Positions 21,401 to 35,555 of a stretch of 64,000 nt of DNA are shown one piece after another. A model generated the notes under the pieces. The model was not told the origin of the DNA and made no database searches. It worked only from the letters and a program-made list of their open reading frames with translations. Positions within the stretch are counted from its first letter, which is position 1, and each line of letters begins with the position of its first letter. The position numbers were made by a program, and so were the translations under genes. This DNA comes from Anas platyrhynchos (taxonomy: Eukaryota; Chordata; Aves; Anseriformes; Anatidae). The stretch lies in assembly GCF_047663525.1 (NCBI RefSeq), contig NC_092589.1, positions 82,558,001 to 82,622,000 on the forward strand. The letters run 5' to 3'.

Positions 21401-24400
21401 TGAGTCTTTCCACAGGGGTTAAAGTTGAGCAGATGCGGTAAGATCACTCTTCGATGACAGTTTACAGGAGAGGCAGGGTGGGGTGCTTTGTCAGCAGCCC
21501 TGCGTTTTCCAAAAAAATGCATCATGATTTGTATTTTAATGACTCCTGAGCACATGCGCAGGCTTTCCACAGCCATGCTTATAAGAGTGGAGGTTGTTTT
21601 GTAAGCTCTGAATTTTTGATCAAGATTTGAATCCTAATTTACTCTCACTTTTTGTACCTACTAGAGTAATCCCTTTATTTTTGTCTCCAAGATGTTTGTT
21701 CTTTACCAGCCAGTAATATTCCTCCCACACAGGCGAATGCATTTTAACCCTTTTGTATGTAGTTCTTTTTATTTATTGTTTAAAATAAATAAAAGCCACT
21801 TTCAGTAAGTGGCTGACACATGGTATATTATATATTGTGTCAACATTTACAGCTGTGTCAGAACTTACGCCTCGAGCAAAGGGGTTGAGGAATTTGAAGC
21901 CCTCCTTCCTGCACCACTGGGGCATGGCCAGGGCTGCTGAGTGGGGTTTTCTGAAAGTGCTTACTTACCCACTTCTGCCACTCCAGTGGCTTTCATCAGG
22001 GGCTTGCTTTCATCCTTATGCTATTGTCCTCATATAATCCTCGATCTTCAAATAAAGAGTTGATTATTTTATACCTCCCCCTAAATATTCAGAAAAGTGA
22101 AGTGTATCTTGCTGACTTCTTTATTACAAAAACTCTCTTTTCCTGCTGCTGTGGATGGAAATGAGTGACTTTTTGTCACTGTTTAGAGCCAGAAGACAGA
22201 GCTCTGTGTCTGCACCAGCAGCTGATACACATGGGGCAGACAGCCCCAGAATAACGTATGACATTGTGTGACCCCTCCCAAAAATCATCCTTCTCATGGT
22301 ACCGTAGCACTGACAGCCTTAGCAGGGCCCGTGAAACCTGGCAGGTGGCAATCAGCCGCTGCTCTCTCTTGCAGCCACATCTACAAGAAGAACCACGACA
22401 TGACCAAAACTCGGAAAGGGAAGACGGAGCAGCTTCTCAGAGTCGATGACCATGACTTCACCATGCGGCCGGCCTTTGGAGGTGAGAACAAAAAAATGGT
22501 TCTGTTAATTTCGTGCTCATTTATTTTAAAAAATAATAACCATGCCTCTAGCCAGATGTCTTTCCCTTACACCAGTGTGAAGGGGGAGGATGTGTATGGT
22601 TTCAGGAGATACCTCAAGGTGCTTCAGAGAGGCCTAACCCCCTCCCCGTTGCCTTCTGTGCTCTGTGCAGCTGCACTCCTTCCTGCTGCTAACGCCAACT
22701 CCTTTGTGCTAGTGTTCCTCAGAGTCTGACTGAGCTTCCTGGCAGGTATTTCTCTCTTTTGGGAAGACGCCCAAGCTGCAGGTTTTAATGTCCACTTGTA
22801 GCTGTGAAGTCACAAAAAGCTTCTCAGTTGACTTGGTTGAGCTGCACAGTAACAAGCTCGTTAGGTGGGTCTCATTGCTAGGAAAAAATGAAGTATTTTT
22901 GTCCAGAGGAAATCTTGTCTAAGACAAGATCAACCACAAGAGCAACCACAAGATCAATAGGGATCTCCTTGGAGATCTTCAAAAGCCTCCTGGATGTGGT
23001 CCTGGGCAGCCTGCTCTGGGTGTCCCTGCTGGAGCAGGGGCATGTTGAAGATGACCCCCAGAGGTCCCTTCCAACCTCAGCCATGCTGAGGCCCTAGGGA
23101 AATACGAGGGGTTTAGTTCAGCTGTGCTGATGGCACAGGTTTTGATGTCCAGTGTCATCACTGCACAGTATTTCTGCAGACATCTCATTTTTACTGTTTT
23201 TCAGTGTCACGGAGCCCATGAGGATTATCTCTGTGCCTAGCTGACACCAAGCAGACATAAACAGTTACACGGGGTGTTTTGCTATGCACTGTGAGTTCCT
23301 TCAGCTTTTTACTGCAGTAATGCCAGTCAAACTGAAGTAGTCTGACCTGCATGTAGTAAGAAGGCTGTTTTACTGCTGAAGCAGTGTAGAAGAGCCACTG
23401 GGATGTGTGTGACCACAACTGGTCACTGCCCTGAGACATTTTCTGCTCTCTCAGGGCAGCTCAGGGGCCGCGGCCTAATGGAGAGTCTGTCCTTGTGACA
23501 GTGTGCTGGGACTGGGATGTTATGTTCCAACCGGGAAAAAGCAACTCAACTGGAAAAAATAAACCAAACACATCATAAGGAAATTGTGAATATGTTAGTT
23601 TATTAAAAAAAAAAAAAAAATCCAATACTGTAAATGCGATGGTTCTGAAGCTTAGTGAAATAATGTGCTCAGTGAAATAATGTACTGTATTGAAGGCTGT
23701 TAGCCTTCAAAAATGTTGGTGGACCAGCCTACAACTTCATGAATGCTATAAAAAGGGGATGGAGCCTGGAGCTGCTTTATCATGCCTACGGTGATGTTTG
23801 CTGGTCTGCAGAGGGCAGCCAGCAAGCCGCCAGCCCAGCCCAGCTGTGACCAGGCTGGGCAAGATGAAACAGAAGAAAAACATTAGAGGAAAGTGAAAGG
23901 ATTTTCAAGAACAAGTATCTTTTGTGAAGAGCAAGCGAGCAGGCGAGCGTTGTGTAAGTTGTGCTGTTAACAGCCCAGTGAGCACCACTGTCCCGCCTGC
24001 TCTCAGCCCATTAGAGACAGGCCATTGGGTACGGTGGTAAATGACAAAGATTTTTGCTTTGCTGGTGCCCAAAGTAGTGTCCACAGCCTAAAATAAACTG
24101 TGTTCGGTTTGACCCTTGGGGAGTTATCTCCATGTCAGTGACCTTGTACGAGCTAGCAGATGTTCAGGTATTATTTACTAATATTAATATTTAAAGATTA
24201 TGTAAATGTTTGTTTTGCTGCCTTCCTTGAACATCCATTTTAAGCATTTCATCTATGACATCTCATATTTTACAGGGAGCTTGTGAATAAGCAGCTTTAG
24301 ATGATACTTAAAATAGCCGTATCTTCTTTGCCTAGGAACAGCCCCGTGCTGTACTTTTATCACATTTCTTCGTAGCCTGATAGCCTGCCACCGCCCTGTC

Positions 24401-26826
24401 CTCGCTGCCCTCCGTGGGCAGTATTTCTGTCAGGGTGGACGAGTGGTGGGATGAATGAAGCATCAGCCGTTCACTTGGGGTTTGTGTCACAAATACTGAC
24501 ACAATAGGGCTGGAATAAAACTCACCTCTCCCTCGATGCCAGGCCATCGGTGAGTTTGTGGCAGCTGCTGAGTGCATGAAGGCCCCAGACATAACACACA
24601 CACACACACGTGTGTGTTATGTATACACAAACACGCAGGAACCCTGAAGGCTTTTACAGCCTGGGGATCTCTTAGGAACATTTACAAGACTTCAGGCATT
24701 TGCAAAATCCCTGGCAGCAGAAAAAAGTCTCAGACCTGCTTGTTTCACATGTAGATATTTGTATCTCGGGGCCGAAGTCTGCCTCTGTCCTTCAGAGATA
24801 GAGGAGGGGACGGAGAGACCGACTCAGAGAAACACACCAAGCCTTTGAAAACACTGCCAAAGAGATAAATGAGAGATGTCACGAAGCTTTAGTCTCAGGA
24901 CAGGAATGTAAAACTGTCTGAAGGCATTTTCACGGTGGTTGGCATGTTTCCCCCAATCTTCCAACACCTGCTGTAGTGTTAAAAAACCAAAAACAAACAA
25001 CATCAAGTTTGTGGCCAGTGCCTGCTTCTGCTGTGTGAGGAACTGACTGGCCCTTTGCAGTGTTCTTGCTGCTCCTCAGTGGGTGGTATTAGAGGCCAAG
25101 ATGGTTGGGATGTGACAGGCTTTGACATTAGGCACCTTCTGAAGTTGTTCCTCAGCTGGACTTGTGGAAACTTTCTCCCTTGAGAGGTTACCTAGCCCCA
25201 GACTGGATGTCCTGTGTACCCTGGGACAGAGTTTGGCATTCAGATGGGGTTTTTGCAAGGTGAATCAAGCCACAAAGTCAGCTTGGTGTCAGGACCCACC
25301 CAAAATGGTGGCTTGTTGTGTCTGAGCATTGGGTTGCTCTGTTCTCATCTGACCACTGACTGCAGGTGCAAAGTGAATCTTGTGTTAAAGGCCTTCTGTA
25401 TCGGGTCTTTGCTATGGGCAGCACCTAAGCTGAATGTTTAGTGGTTTTTGATGAAGAGCAGGTCACAAAACTCAGCACCTTTCAGCAGAGGGAAGAGAAA
25501 TGAGGGAGTGCTCGCACCACTGGTCCTCAGGATATCAGGTCGTGAGCTTTGCAAAGGAATAAAGGCCTATAGAGCCACAAATGCCTTGACAGGCTGGCTC
25601 CTCTGTGTCCTTCTAATACCCAAGTTTGGTATGAGGCAAAGACACTGTCACAAGGGAAATTAGAGAAATAAGATGTTACTGGAGCAGTTTTGGAAGGTGT
25701 ACGTCTACAGTGATGGGGTGTAATGGTGCTCTGTCATATCACAGAATCACAGAATGGTTTGGATGGGAACAGACCTTACAGACCTCCTAATTCCAGCCCC
25801 TGCCATGGGCAGGGACACCTCCCACCAGCCCAGGTTGCCCAAAGCCCCATCCAGCCTGGCCTTGAGCACCTCCAGGGATGGGGCATCCACAGCTTCTCTG
25901 GGCAGCCTATGCCAGGGCTTCACCACCCCCTGAGTAAAGAACTTCTTCACTCCACTCCCTGACAGAGTCCCTCCCTATTCCTCCTGCAGTGCCCTTCAGG
26001 CACTGGAAGGCTGCTGTAATGTCTCCCTGGAGTCTTCTCTCCTCCAGGCTGAACAACCCCAGCTCCCTCAGTCTGTCTTCACAGAAGACATATCACAAGT
26101 AAATCCTAAGTGCTCTCATCAGCCTCAGATTGTGCTGCAGATCGCTTAAATCCCCTCTCAACAGGCAAATGTAAATATCTTCAAAAAGATGATCTCCAGT
26201 TTTCAATTTTCGATGGTAATATTGTCAAATTTGCTAATGACTTGCACAAGTGTCTTGAGGTTGCTTAGAAGCTGCCATTGTGCTGTGTTTGAGATGCTAG
26301 GGGAATAGTTTATAGATGGATATAGATTAGTTCATTTCTGTATTGTAAGTAGGAGTCTGACTTTTTTTTTTTACTTTTTTTTTTTTTTTCCCCTTTCTGG
26401 CTGTGTCAGTCCTGCTGAATTAGGATTTGTGTTATGCAAGATGTTGCTGTGGACAGTGATGGAGATGACTGATGTTGATGTTTGCTGTTTCTGGAAGAAA
26501 TGTCAAGGTTATACAATTTATCTCTAGACCTTGATCTATAAATACTTGAGCTCATGTTTAATTTGAATAACTCCATGAATTTGGCTGACGCTTCTCAGAG
26601 ACCCTTCAGCATGATCTGCAAACCTTGCTGGGCTACAGGCTTTGAGCAAAGCAGCCTTGCTTCCTCTCTTTGGCTAAATCCACCACTTTTGCAATCCATT
26701 TAGCTTCCTATCAGTTGTGCTAGAGAGGAGCCTGATCTTTGAGATGCCTCCAATGTTACAGTGTCTAGGTCTTTTCCTGCTTGTGATCTCCAAGCTGACC
26801 CCTTTGTATTTCCCATCTCTGAAGGG

Positions 26827-26857
<31 letters not shown>

Positions 26858-29800
26858 TTGACAAAATATTGTGTATGAGAAGTAAACGCTAGGTGATGAA
26901 GACTTTTTTCCTTCTGGTGCCAGTTACTTGTCCCCTGTATACCTGCTCGATGTGCCAGGTGCAATCTCAGCTTTTTTTCCCCTTCCCATTCACACCTTCC
27001 TCATCCTCTGCTCCCTTCCAGTAAAGAGATTTTGTCAGTTTAGTCATCCCTGGTGGCATTTGGCGATGAATTTGGGGAAGAACTTGGAGCCCCAGTGGTT
27101 GAACAATTTAGTTTGCAGAAACACAGGATTAAAAGTCTTCCCAGGATCTCACAAAGCATCTCATTTTCACACCTTGCTTTCTCAGTCTGTACAAGCATGG
27201 GTGATGTCTCTGTGCACATCCCTTGCATCCCACGTGTCCTTGCCTGAAGTTCTGTCTCTCACTTACCTCTCTCTGCCTACACAAGTTAGCTTGTGCTGCA
27301 CACTGCTCTATTTGCACAGTGGTTTGTGCTGCCTGCTCACTTTCACTCCCAAGCATCAGCATCTTCCTCCTGTCACCCTTGCAGTAACACTGACAGCAAT
27401 TAGCATTAATCATCATTTGAATTAATCATCATTATTAGTTATAGCCATCACCTGGTGAAGGGACTTGCTGATTTGTCCTTCATCCTGCCCAGCCCAGACT
27501 CTTGTTGCAGCTTCCTCCTTGGGGTCTCGGTGTCTTAGCATCCCCTCGTTCCTGTTTACATGCTTTCTCATCACCTCGGCCCCACATGCTGAAAGAGGAG
27601 CAGGGAGAAGGGAAAACCAATGGTTTCTCCTGCTGCTTGTAGTGGGAGTGTGCTAAAGAAAGGCAGAGTAAATATTTCCACTGATCACAGAATCACAGAA
27701 TCACAGAATTTCTAGGTTGGAAGAGACCTCAAGATCATCGAGTCCAACCTCTAACCTAACACTAACAGTCCCCACTAAACCATATCCCTATGCTCTACAT
27801 CTAAACGTCTTTTGAAGACTTCCAGGGATGGTGACTCCACCACCTCCCTGGGCAGCCTGTTCCAGTGCCTCACAACCCTTTCAGTAAAGAAGTTCTTCCT
27901 AACATCTAACCTAAAACTCCCCTGGCGCAACTTTAGCCCATTCCCCCTCATCCTGTCACCAGGCACGTGGGAGAACAGGCCAACCCCCACCTCTCTACAG
28001 CCTCCTTTAAGGTATCTGTAGAGAGCGATAAGGTCGCCCCTGAGCCTCCTCTTCTCCAGGCTGAACAGTAAGTTCTACAGTGTCATCTTTGTACTGAGAT
28101 AAGGATTTTGTGTCTGAACACATAGTTCAAAAATTTTTTCCATCTCTGTTCTTCTCCTTGTTTTATCATCCATCAAATTAATAATTAATTGCAGGGAAGA
28201 AAAAACTACTTTTGCTGATGTACAACACAGCCTCAAGTTTCTTCTTTCTAGGGCCTTCCAGACTGTCCAACTTCACACTGGATACACTTCATTTTAACAA
28301 ACTGTAAATAATAAATTGTCACGGCAGCTTCAGGATGAACCTTGGGCTTTTCTCTTGCAATGAGGTAACTGCTGCTTATCTAGGAGCTGAGCTGAGCGTT
28401 TGTTGCAGGAACATGAAAAAAGAGAATTGTCTCTTCTGAACATGGACATGGTCTTTTATCTTCAAGTGCAGATAGGGAAGGAATAGAAGAGAGGGACAAG
28501 CACCAGCGTGGCAGGGTTCTTCTCTTGTTGGTGTTCTTTCTGGTTTTAAGTCTATGATTAGTGCTCAGTCAAGCGCGGAAATTGCAGCAGTAAATAGACT
28601 TTGGATGGCTGGCAATTTCCTGAAAGACGGCTAAATTAAGCACCCGCATGCAGAAAGTGCCTCTTGCAGTCTGGAAGCTGTGGGGTGTAAGATAGGCAGG
28701 GCTTGTAGTGAGATGTAACGTCACTTCTTAGGTGAACTGAAAGGACCAGAATTAACCAACAGACTCCTTAAAAACAGCACTCAAAGAACTCATTTGCTTG
28801 TTAAGGCTTATCTCCCTCCACAACTACTCAACTGAAGAGGACGAGGCTATTGGCACGGTATTTCCACTTAACAAAGCCACCGCTATCTCCTGCCACACCA
28901 GGAGATGACGAATTCATGGTGTGGCAGAAGGGCCAGGTGCTGGTCGTTGTCTGCGGGATGGCACGTTGGGAATGACACAGCTGCAGGGGACCTAAGCCAT
29001 TTCTCCACCCAAGGCAAGGGGCAAGTCAGGAGGACTCGTGACAAGGGTGGCAAGGAAAAGATGCTCTCAGATTTGGCTGTGGATTTGCCTCTCTCTGATG
29101 AGTTATGATGTTGGTTATGTGGGAGAAAGAGAACCGAACACCAACAGGGAGACAATTTCCTCGGCCTCCAGTGATTCCTTGGAGTGGATAAGCAGCTAAA
29201 ATAGAGCCAGGGAAAGTGCACGGCAGTGTGTCTGACTGTGACATGCAGGCATTTGTAAGCGTTTAGGAATCGTCTGAAGGTGCTGGGCTGGCTGTGTTTC
29301 AGCTTCACTGCTGGGGGCAGCAGTCACTTAAACTGGGACTGGTGGTGCTGAGGAGCCGGGGCCTGCTCCACAGGGCCTGCTGCAGGCCGCCTGCACCCAG
29401 CCCAGCACCGATGGCCTGCGTGGATGCAACAGGTGCAAATATTGATCCAGATCCACTGTACTGTGGTCCCTCTTACTTATCATGTAGCTTCTGGTCAGGT
29501 TCAACATTTAAGTCCTAAAAATCCTTGCAAACCTTCGTGAAGGCCACCACAGTTCTGAGATGCCTCGTTTCTGCTGGGCAAGTCCCACACATCTGCAGAG
29601 CTGCAGCAGTCTACAGTGACATTTTGATGCAAGGTTTCTAGGAGCAGAGGATTTTCCCTCTATTATGGGATGCTTTCTGCTCATTTACTCTTTGTGAATT
29701 CCCTGGTTGCTAACTTTAGAACAGCTGTGAAAAACCCTTAACATCATCAGTGGGTCATATGAATGAAAATGGTGATGGGCTCTTGAGGGATTAATGTAGC

Positions 29801-32800
29801 ACGTGTTGTTAAGAAATGAGAAACCCACAAGGAAGAGCTCATTGCTTGCACCTTTTCCCTCTCAGCTCCCTGTTCTTGGGGCTAAATTGGCTCGTATAAA
29901 GATGTAAAATTTACAATGAGCTGGCTCAGCTTTTAAGAACAAATGTAGATGTTTTATCCAAGCTGGACAGAGTGCATGCTAAGGGGAAGAGAATCGAGCA
30001 TTTCACAAGGGCCTCGCACTGCTGTCATTCACTGACTCTGCTCCCTGCCCCCCTGTTCAAGGATCATGGGCAGGAAAGCATACCGTAAGCTCAGAAATGT
30101 TCTGCACGCTACCTTGTAGTGCTAATTAAATGCAGCTGATATAAAAGAACAGTTATTTACATATATAAATCTCATTCTCCTACAGGCCCTGCAATTCCTG
30201 TTGGGGTGGATGTGCAAGTTGAAAGTTTGGACAGTATTTCTGAGGTTGACATGGTACGTAATCCTCTTTTAAGGCTCGATTATTCCTAGCCACAAAAAGT
30301 CCCTCCCACCTGAAATTCAACGGGTTTCAAATTATCAGTCACATGAAAGTGATGGCAGTGTTTGGCAAATACAAAGAGACTTGCTAAAACCAGATGGTGA
30401 TTAAAGGCTTATCTCTGTACCTTCAGATGAAGATTAAAACTACAAAGGAAAAAGGGACCGTAAATAGGAGAATAATCAGTGCTATGAAGACTCTATCACA
30501 GCTAAAAAATTAAACAGCTACACATGAATATTTGAAAGTATATGGTCAGGTTCATGTAAGCCATGTTATTTGCAAGAGCTTTCTTCCTTAGGGAACCTTT
30601 GTGTTCATTTGCTTCAAATGCATGATTTGAGGAGGTGCGTTAGAAAAATAAATTGGTATCATAGTTAAGAAAAAGCTGCTTCTGTGTCTTCATCACTAGG
30701 AGTAACCTTGCTGGGACACATGGCTGGGAACTGTAAGGGGGGAGCTGAACCACTTCTGCCAACTGGAATTTGGTGGTGGGGAATTACTCTTCAGTCACTG
30801 TCCCTGTTCAAGAAATTTGCACTGAGTTCAGCTGTGATTTAGTATCTTTGTTTTTTATTACTTAAGAAAAGGAAATGGTATAGGCAGTTTAACCCTCAAC
30901 TGGTTTCAAGGTGTTTTTAGTGAAAGGAGGAAGCATTTTCCTTTTGTTTGGCTGGTTTTGGATATAGGAAGTGGAATAAAAAGACTGAAAGCAAAGTGGG
31001 AAGGGGAACATAGAGGAGAAGAGGAAGCTTCTTGGTTCCTTCCTCCTCCTGCTGTTTCCTCCTCGTTCTTGGGCACCATATCTGGAGGTGTTTAGGCAAA
31101 ATATGAAGACCTCAGGGAAGAGCTTTAGGTTGCTATTGCAATGCAATTACATCTTCACAGGAATGGGGCTTGCCTGCCCGACTATTGAAAGAGAGGGTTT
31201 GGGGGATGCATGCAATGAAGCATGTGAGGGAGCTGTAAGCACAGGAAAAGGCTGTTGCAAGATTTGGAGCATTCATATATCGGGACAATGTCACAGCTGC
31301 ACAGAGACCGATGTAGCACACGTAAATAGCTTTCAATATTTTCTCTGAGGAGCGTCTGATTTCAGCAGAAATCTCACCCATCAGAAAGTTGTGAGGCTAG
31401 CTCTCTTTCCCTTAGCTATCTACAATAACTCTGCATCCCAGTTTCCCAGCGCAGGGCAAGCACTTCCCACAGCAGCTGCTGACTTGAATTTGGGGTGGAA
31501 GGATGCCCTGCAAGGTCGGCCTGGGTTACCTTAGTTTATTTTTTCTAGTGGTCTGTCCCAGCAGGTGAGTGGGTGTTTGTGGAGAGGACAACAGCATGCC
31601 AAGGAAAGCAGCCATGGCTGGTTAAAGCATGTGGTCTTAAAATGGTACTGGTCCATCCAGCACCGATGTGGGATAGCGGGGGATGCTCTCAAGGCTGTCC
31701 AGAGCATGGCACAAACACAAAATGTGCTGCCAGATGCAGGGTGTGTATTTCTGTATGTTCACTGGGCCTCCAGCAGGTATTTATTGTTCTCCTGATTCTC
31801 TACAAAACTTGTTTCCTAAGGGACTTTCCTACGCAGGGGCTGTGACATAACCCCCTTGTTTCAGTTTTTAACGAGCATGTGTGCTGGTCAGAAGGGAACA
31901 AGCTGCCGGTGCACATGGACGAGCAGAGGTGACTCTCTGGTGGGTCTCCACTGTGGTCAGAGAGGAAGCTGGGGTGTCCTCCAGCTTTGCAAATGTGTAC
32001 ATATATTGATATATTTGATATATTCCTGAAAAACCCACAGGCAGTGCGAGACTGTTGCCAGAGGAGCCCTCTGAAATGGAAAGTCGGGTTAGATGATGGC
32101 TTGTCGTCAGCGAAAGGAGGAGGTGGTGGTGGTTTTAAAATGCATTTGCTGAGTGGGTAGGAAGAGATCTGAGCCTGGGCTGCTGCTTGCCCAGGACTGA
32201 CAGCTACAGCTCCCATAACCACTTGCTTAATTGGGAATATAAAGAAAAAAGTGTATTTGATCTCTCGGCATAACGGAGTAGATGCAGCTCTGAACGCAGC
32301 AGCTGCCAGGTTGGGATCAGCAAGCAGATGTTTTCCTCCGTGTGGCTGCAGCTCCTGCCCCCTCGATGAGCTTAGCAGAGAGCTTTATTTATACGCTTGT
32401 TTGGTAGGGAAAACACTTCCCCCGCTTGGCTGCTGCTTGCAACAGTTCAGTTCTTTTAGGGGTGAGTTACGTAGCGTTTAACCCGACCATTAAGATTATT
32501 TTGAAAGGTTTCCCTCTCCAACATACTCCCAGGGCCATAGTCCTTGAGGATAATTTTGCAGGGATTGAAGAATCCTCCCAGCAGGGCAGTGCCTCTCTCG
32601 GGGCATGTTCATGTCTCCTTCAGGACCGCCTTACTGGGCACTACAATCCACTGTTTGTGGATTTATGCCTTGTTTTGGCTGAAATTATTTTGTCAGGACT
32701 ATCAATTCACACCGAGCATTGCCCCAGAAAATAAACAGAAGTCCAGAGGGGATGGATTTCATCTGCCTGCTGGGAGTGAGTTTTCTTTCTGGTGTGTTTT

Positions 32801-35524
32801 AGATGTGAAAAGCAGCTCTGACAGCCCTTTCTCTGGCTCTCTCCCTTTTTCCTGAAGGACTTCACCATGACTCTGTACCTGAGGCACTACTGGAAGGACG
32901 AGCGCCTCTCATTCCCCAGCACCACCAACAAGAGCATGACCTTCGACGGCAGGCTGGTGAAGAAGATCTGGGTCCCAGACGTCTTCTTCGTGCACTCCAA
33001 AAGGTCCTTCATTCACGACACGACCACGGATAACATCATGCTGCGAGTCTTCCCTGACGGGCACGTCCTCTACAGCATGAGGTAAGGGCACGGCCCCATG
33101 GTTCCTGGACGCTCCCTGGGGCTTTGCTGTCAGTTCTGCTCCTGATGTGGTTATGGTGACCACCAAAACTGCTGCTGCTGGCTCTGCTGCTCCCACAGCT
33201 GATGCAGAGCCCCGTTTCCAGCATCTCCAGTACCAGATGCTTTGCAGGACGCTGCGAGGGACCACGTTGTGGGCAGTAACAGGATAATCTCCCCGAGGGA
33301 AGCATTCCCCTAAGTCTGTGCAGTCAGAGGAAGGCTTAGTCAAGCGGGGATGTTCATCCTGGGGTCAGTGTGTGATTAAACTGGAAGCTGCAGATGTACC
33401 AGATGGTGACCTCTATAATTATCCTATTCTGCTTCCTGTTTGTCTGGAAAAATGTTGTTTTTGTTTGTTTGTTTGTTTCATTTTTATGTTGATGTAAAGG
33501 TTTAAGTTTACTGAAGCTGAAACAGCAGTACTAAATACACACTGGAGTCCCCAATTTTCTACCAGATTTGTTGGCTGGAAGAATCTGGAGGCACAGCCCA
33601 GCTGATTGCATTTCCTTCAGATGAATGCAAAAAAGGACTCAAAGAAAAATACACTGCCAGAGGAGAAAAAATAAAGAACCCAGACAAAAGGACATTCCCC
33701 AGGACAGGAAAATTGCCCTCAATGTACAGCGACCTTTTAATGTTTCATGGCACAAGGATTTCCTTTCTAGGACCTTTCTGGAACTTACTCACTTTAGTTA
33801 TGCTAAAATATTTCTCAAAAGCTATGGAAGTGTTTTTACTTATTTATTACTTTATTTATTTATTCAATTCAGGCAGGGGGCTATTTCTTTTGAAAGAATA
33901 AGCATAGTGTATGATATCTTCCTAAGCAGGACAATATCCAACCAAACCAGGGTGCCCTAAAGTTCACTGGATCCAAAATATTCCATATACAGTTCTAATT
34001 TATTTGAAAAACCCTCGACAAATTATTAAAACCATAAAGAAACGCGTGTAAGAAAGAGAGACGTACTATAAGGGCACTCCATTTTGCCCGGTCCTACTGA
34101 ACTACAAAATCCCATCTTGTCCAAACATCTAGGAACACTTTCCCTCTTTTGAAGCCATTTATTGCAGGAAAGGTCTGACTGCTCACAACTCAACTAAGCA
34201 CCTAAAGATGTTAAAGATACTTTATTGGAACTGGAAAGGACAAAGGTACCAGACAGAAGTTTTTAAGTTTGGCTCACATGGCAAAACTCTGCTCTAGTTT
34301 ATAGTTAAAAGAAACAGCATGTGCTTTCCTGGGGTGATGAATACGTAGGTTTTGGATCACGGTCCCTTGAACAAAAGAACAGCTGTTTATAGACATCTGC
34401 AATGAATCTAGAAAATGGTCACAGCCAAAAGAAGTCAGCTTCTGTAATGATGACTCACAGCTGACTTGCCCCTACTGAACTGGGAGCTCCTCTGCAAAAC
34501 CATCCATGAGAGCAAGTTCACCGACCCACTGAAAAACCTGTTACGCAATCTTCTGCACAAGTGGACTCATTTAAAAACTGGAGCTGTGATTTTTGCAGCT
34601 CTTTAAGTATGATGTGAACTTAACAGAGGCAAATCTCATGCCTTGAAATACAGCTGCACCCATCTTACACCCCCTGCCACAGAAATGCACTGCACAAATA
34701 TAAAGAATCGGTCTGAGGACAGAAATAAACTATTTTTGCCTTAATAATATCTATGCTGGAGGAATTTTTTGTCTTGCAGTAAGGCTGGTCATACTCCTCA
34801 GGTTTGGGTTATTGTTGATGTGACTAGAGAGGAGAGTGATCAAGGGGAAAATGAGGAAATCTTAAGCAAACTGGACATTAGAAGACCTTGAAACACAAAT
34901 GGTGAAGTTATTCTTTTGTTTTTGCCTTCTAGGGAAATAGTTGGATATAAAACATGGTGGAAATATCCGTATTGACATTAGTATTACTGTAATGTCCAAG
35001 AGAGTACTTTAGTTCCTTGACAGGTATTGAAATTACAGTTTCCACTGGAGTTTCTGCATATAATCCATCTCCCTACTACTTGAAGAATTTCTAGGCATTT
35101 TCTTGGGGATTTTTGCTGGCTTTAAAGACGTAAAATTGCCTGTGTGTCTTAATGTTCTCCCTTCGCTGCTCCTCACGGAAAACAACCTTTCTTATTTTTG
35201 CCTCCTAGGATCACAGTGACAGCCATGTGCAACATGGACTTCAGCCGCTTCCCCCTGGACTCTCAGACGTGTTCTCTGGAGCTGGAAAGCTGTACGTTGC
35301 ATCTGTGTTCCTAGCTAGGCACGCTCCAGAGCTGCTGCACTCACAAAAACTGGACATGTTTCAGAATACAGTCTGTTTTAAAGCCCGAAAAAAAGCTCAC
35401 CAAAGTCCCTGATAGTCCTTGTATTGACATATTGGCTTGTACATCTGGGCCTTATGCTGCAAGACACGGGAATTGGCACAGAAAGCATTCTTGTATGAAT
35501 TTTGGTAGATGGCACTTTCAAAAC

Positions 35525-35555
<31 letters not shown>

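Larger units (their letters stand above)
22482..30185 (+). other. GABRR2: GABRR2 intron 2
   Basis: The largest GABRR2 intron, 7.7 kb. It contains three CR1 3' ends (22970-23096, 25736-26092, 27684-28068), a CA/TG hairpin (24590-24621), a T-rich tract near 26362-26389 and an A-run of 27 at 26827-26853. The remaining sequence shows no exon-like homology. Confidence 0.8.

Noticed and set aside
26928..27425. 165-codon open frame in GABRR2 intron 2
   Set aside because: Leucine/serine-rich translation of intronic sequence with no homology. Frames also open on the opposite strand.
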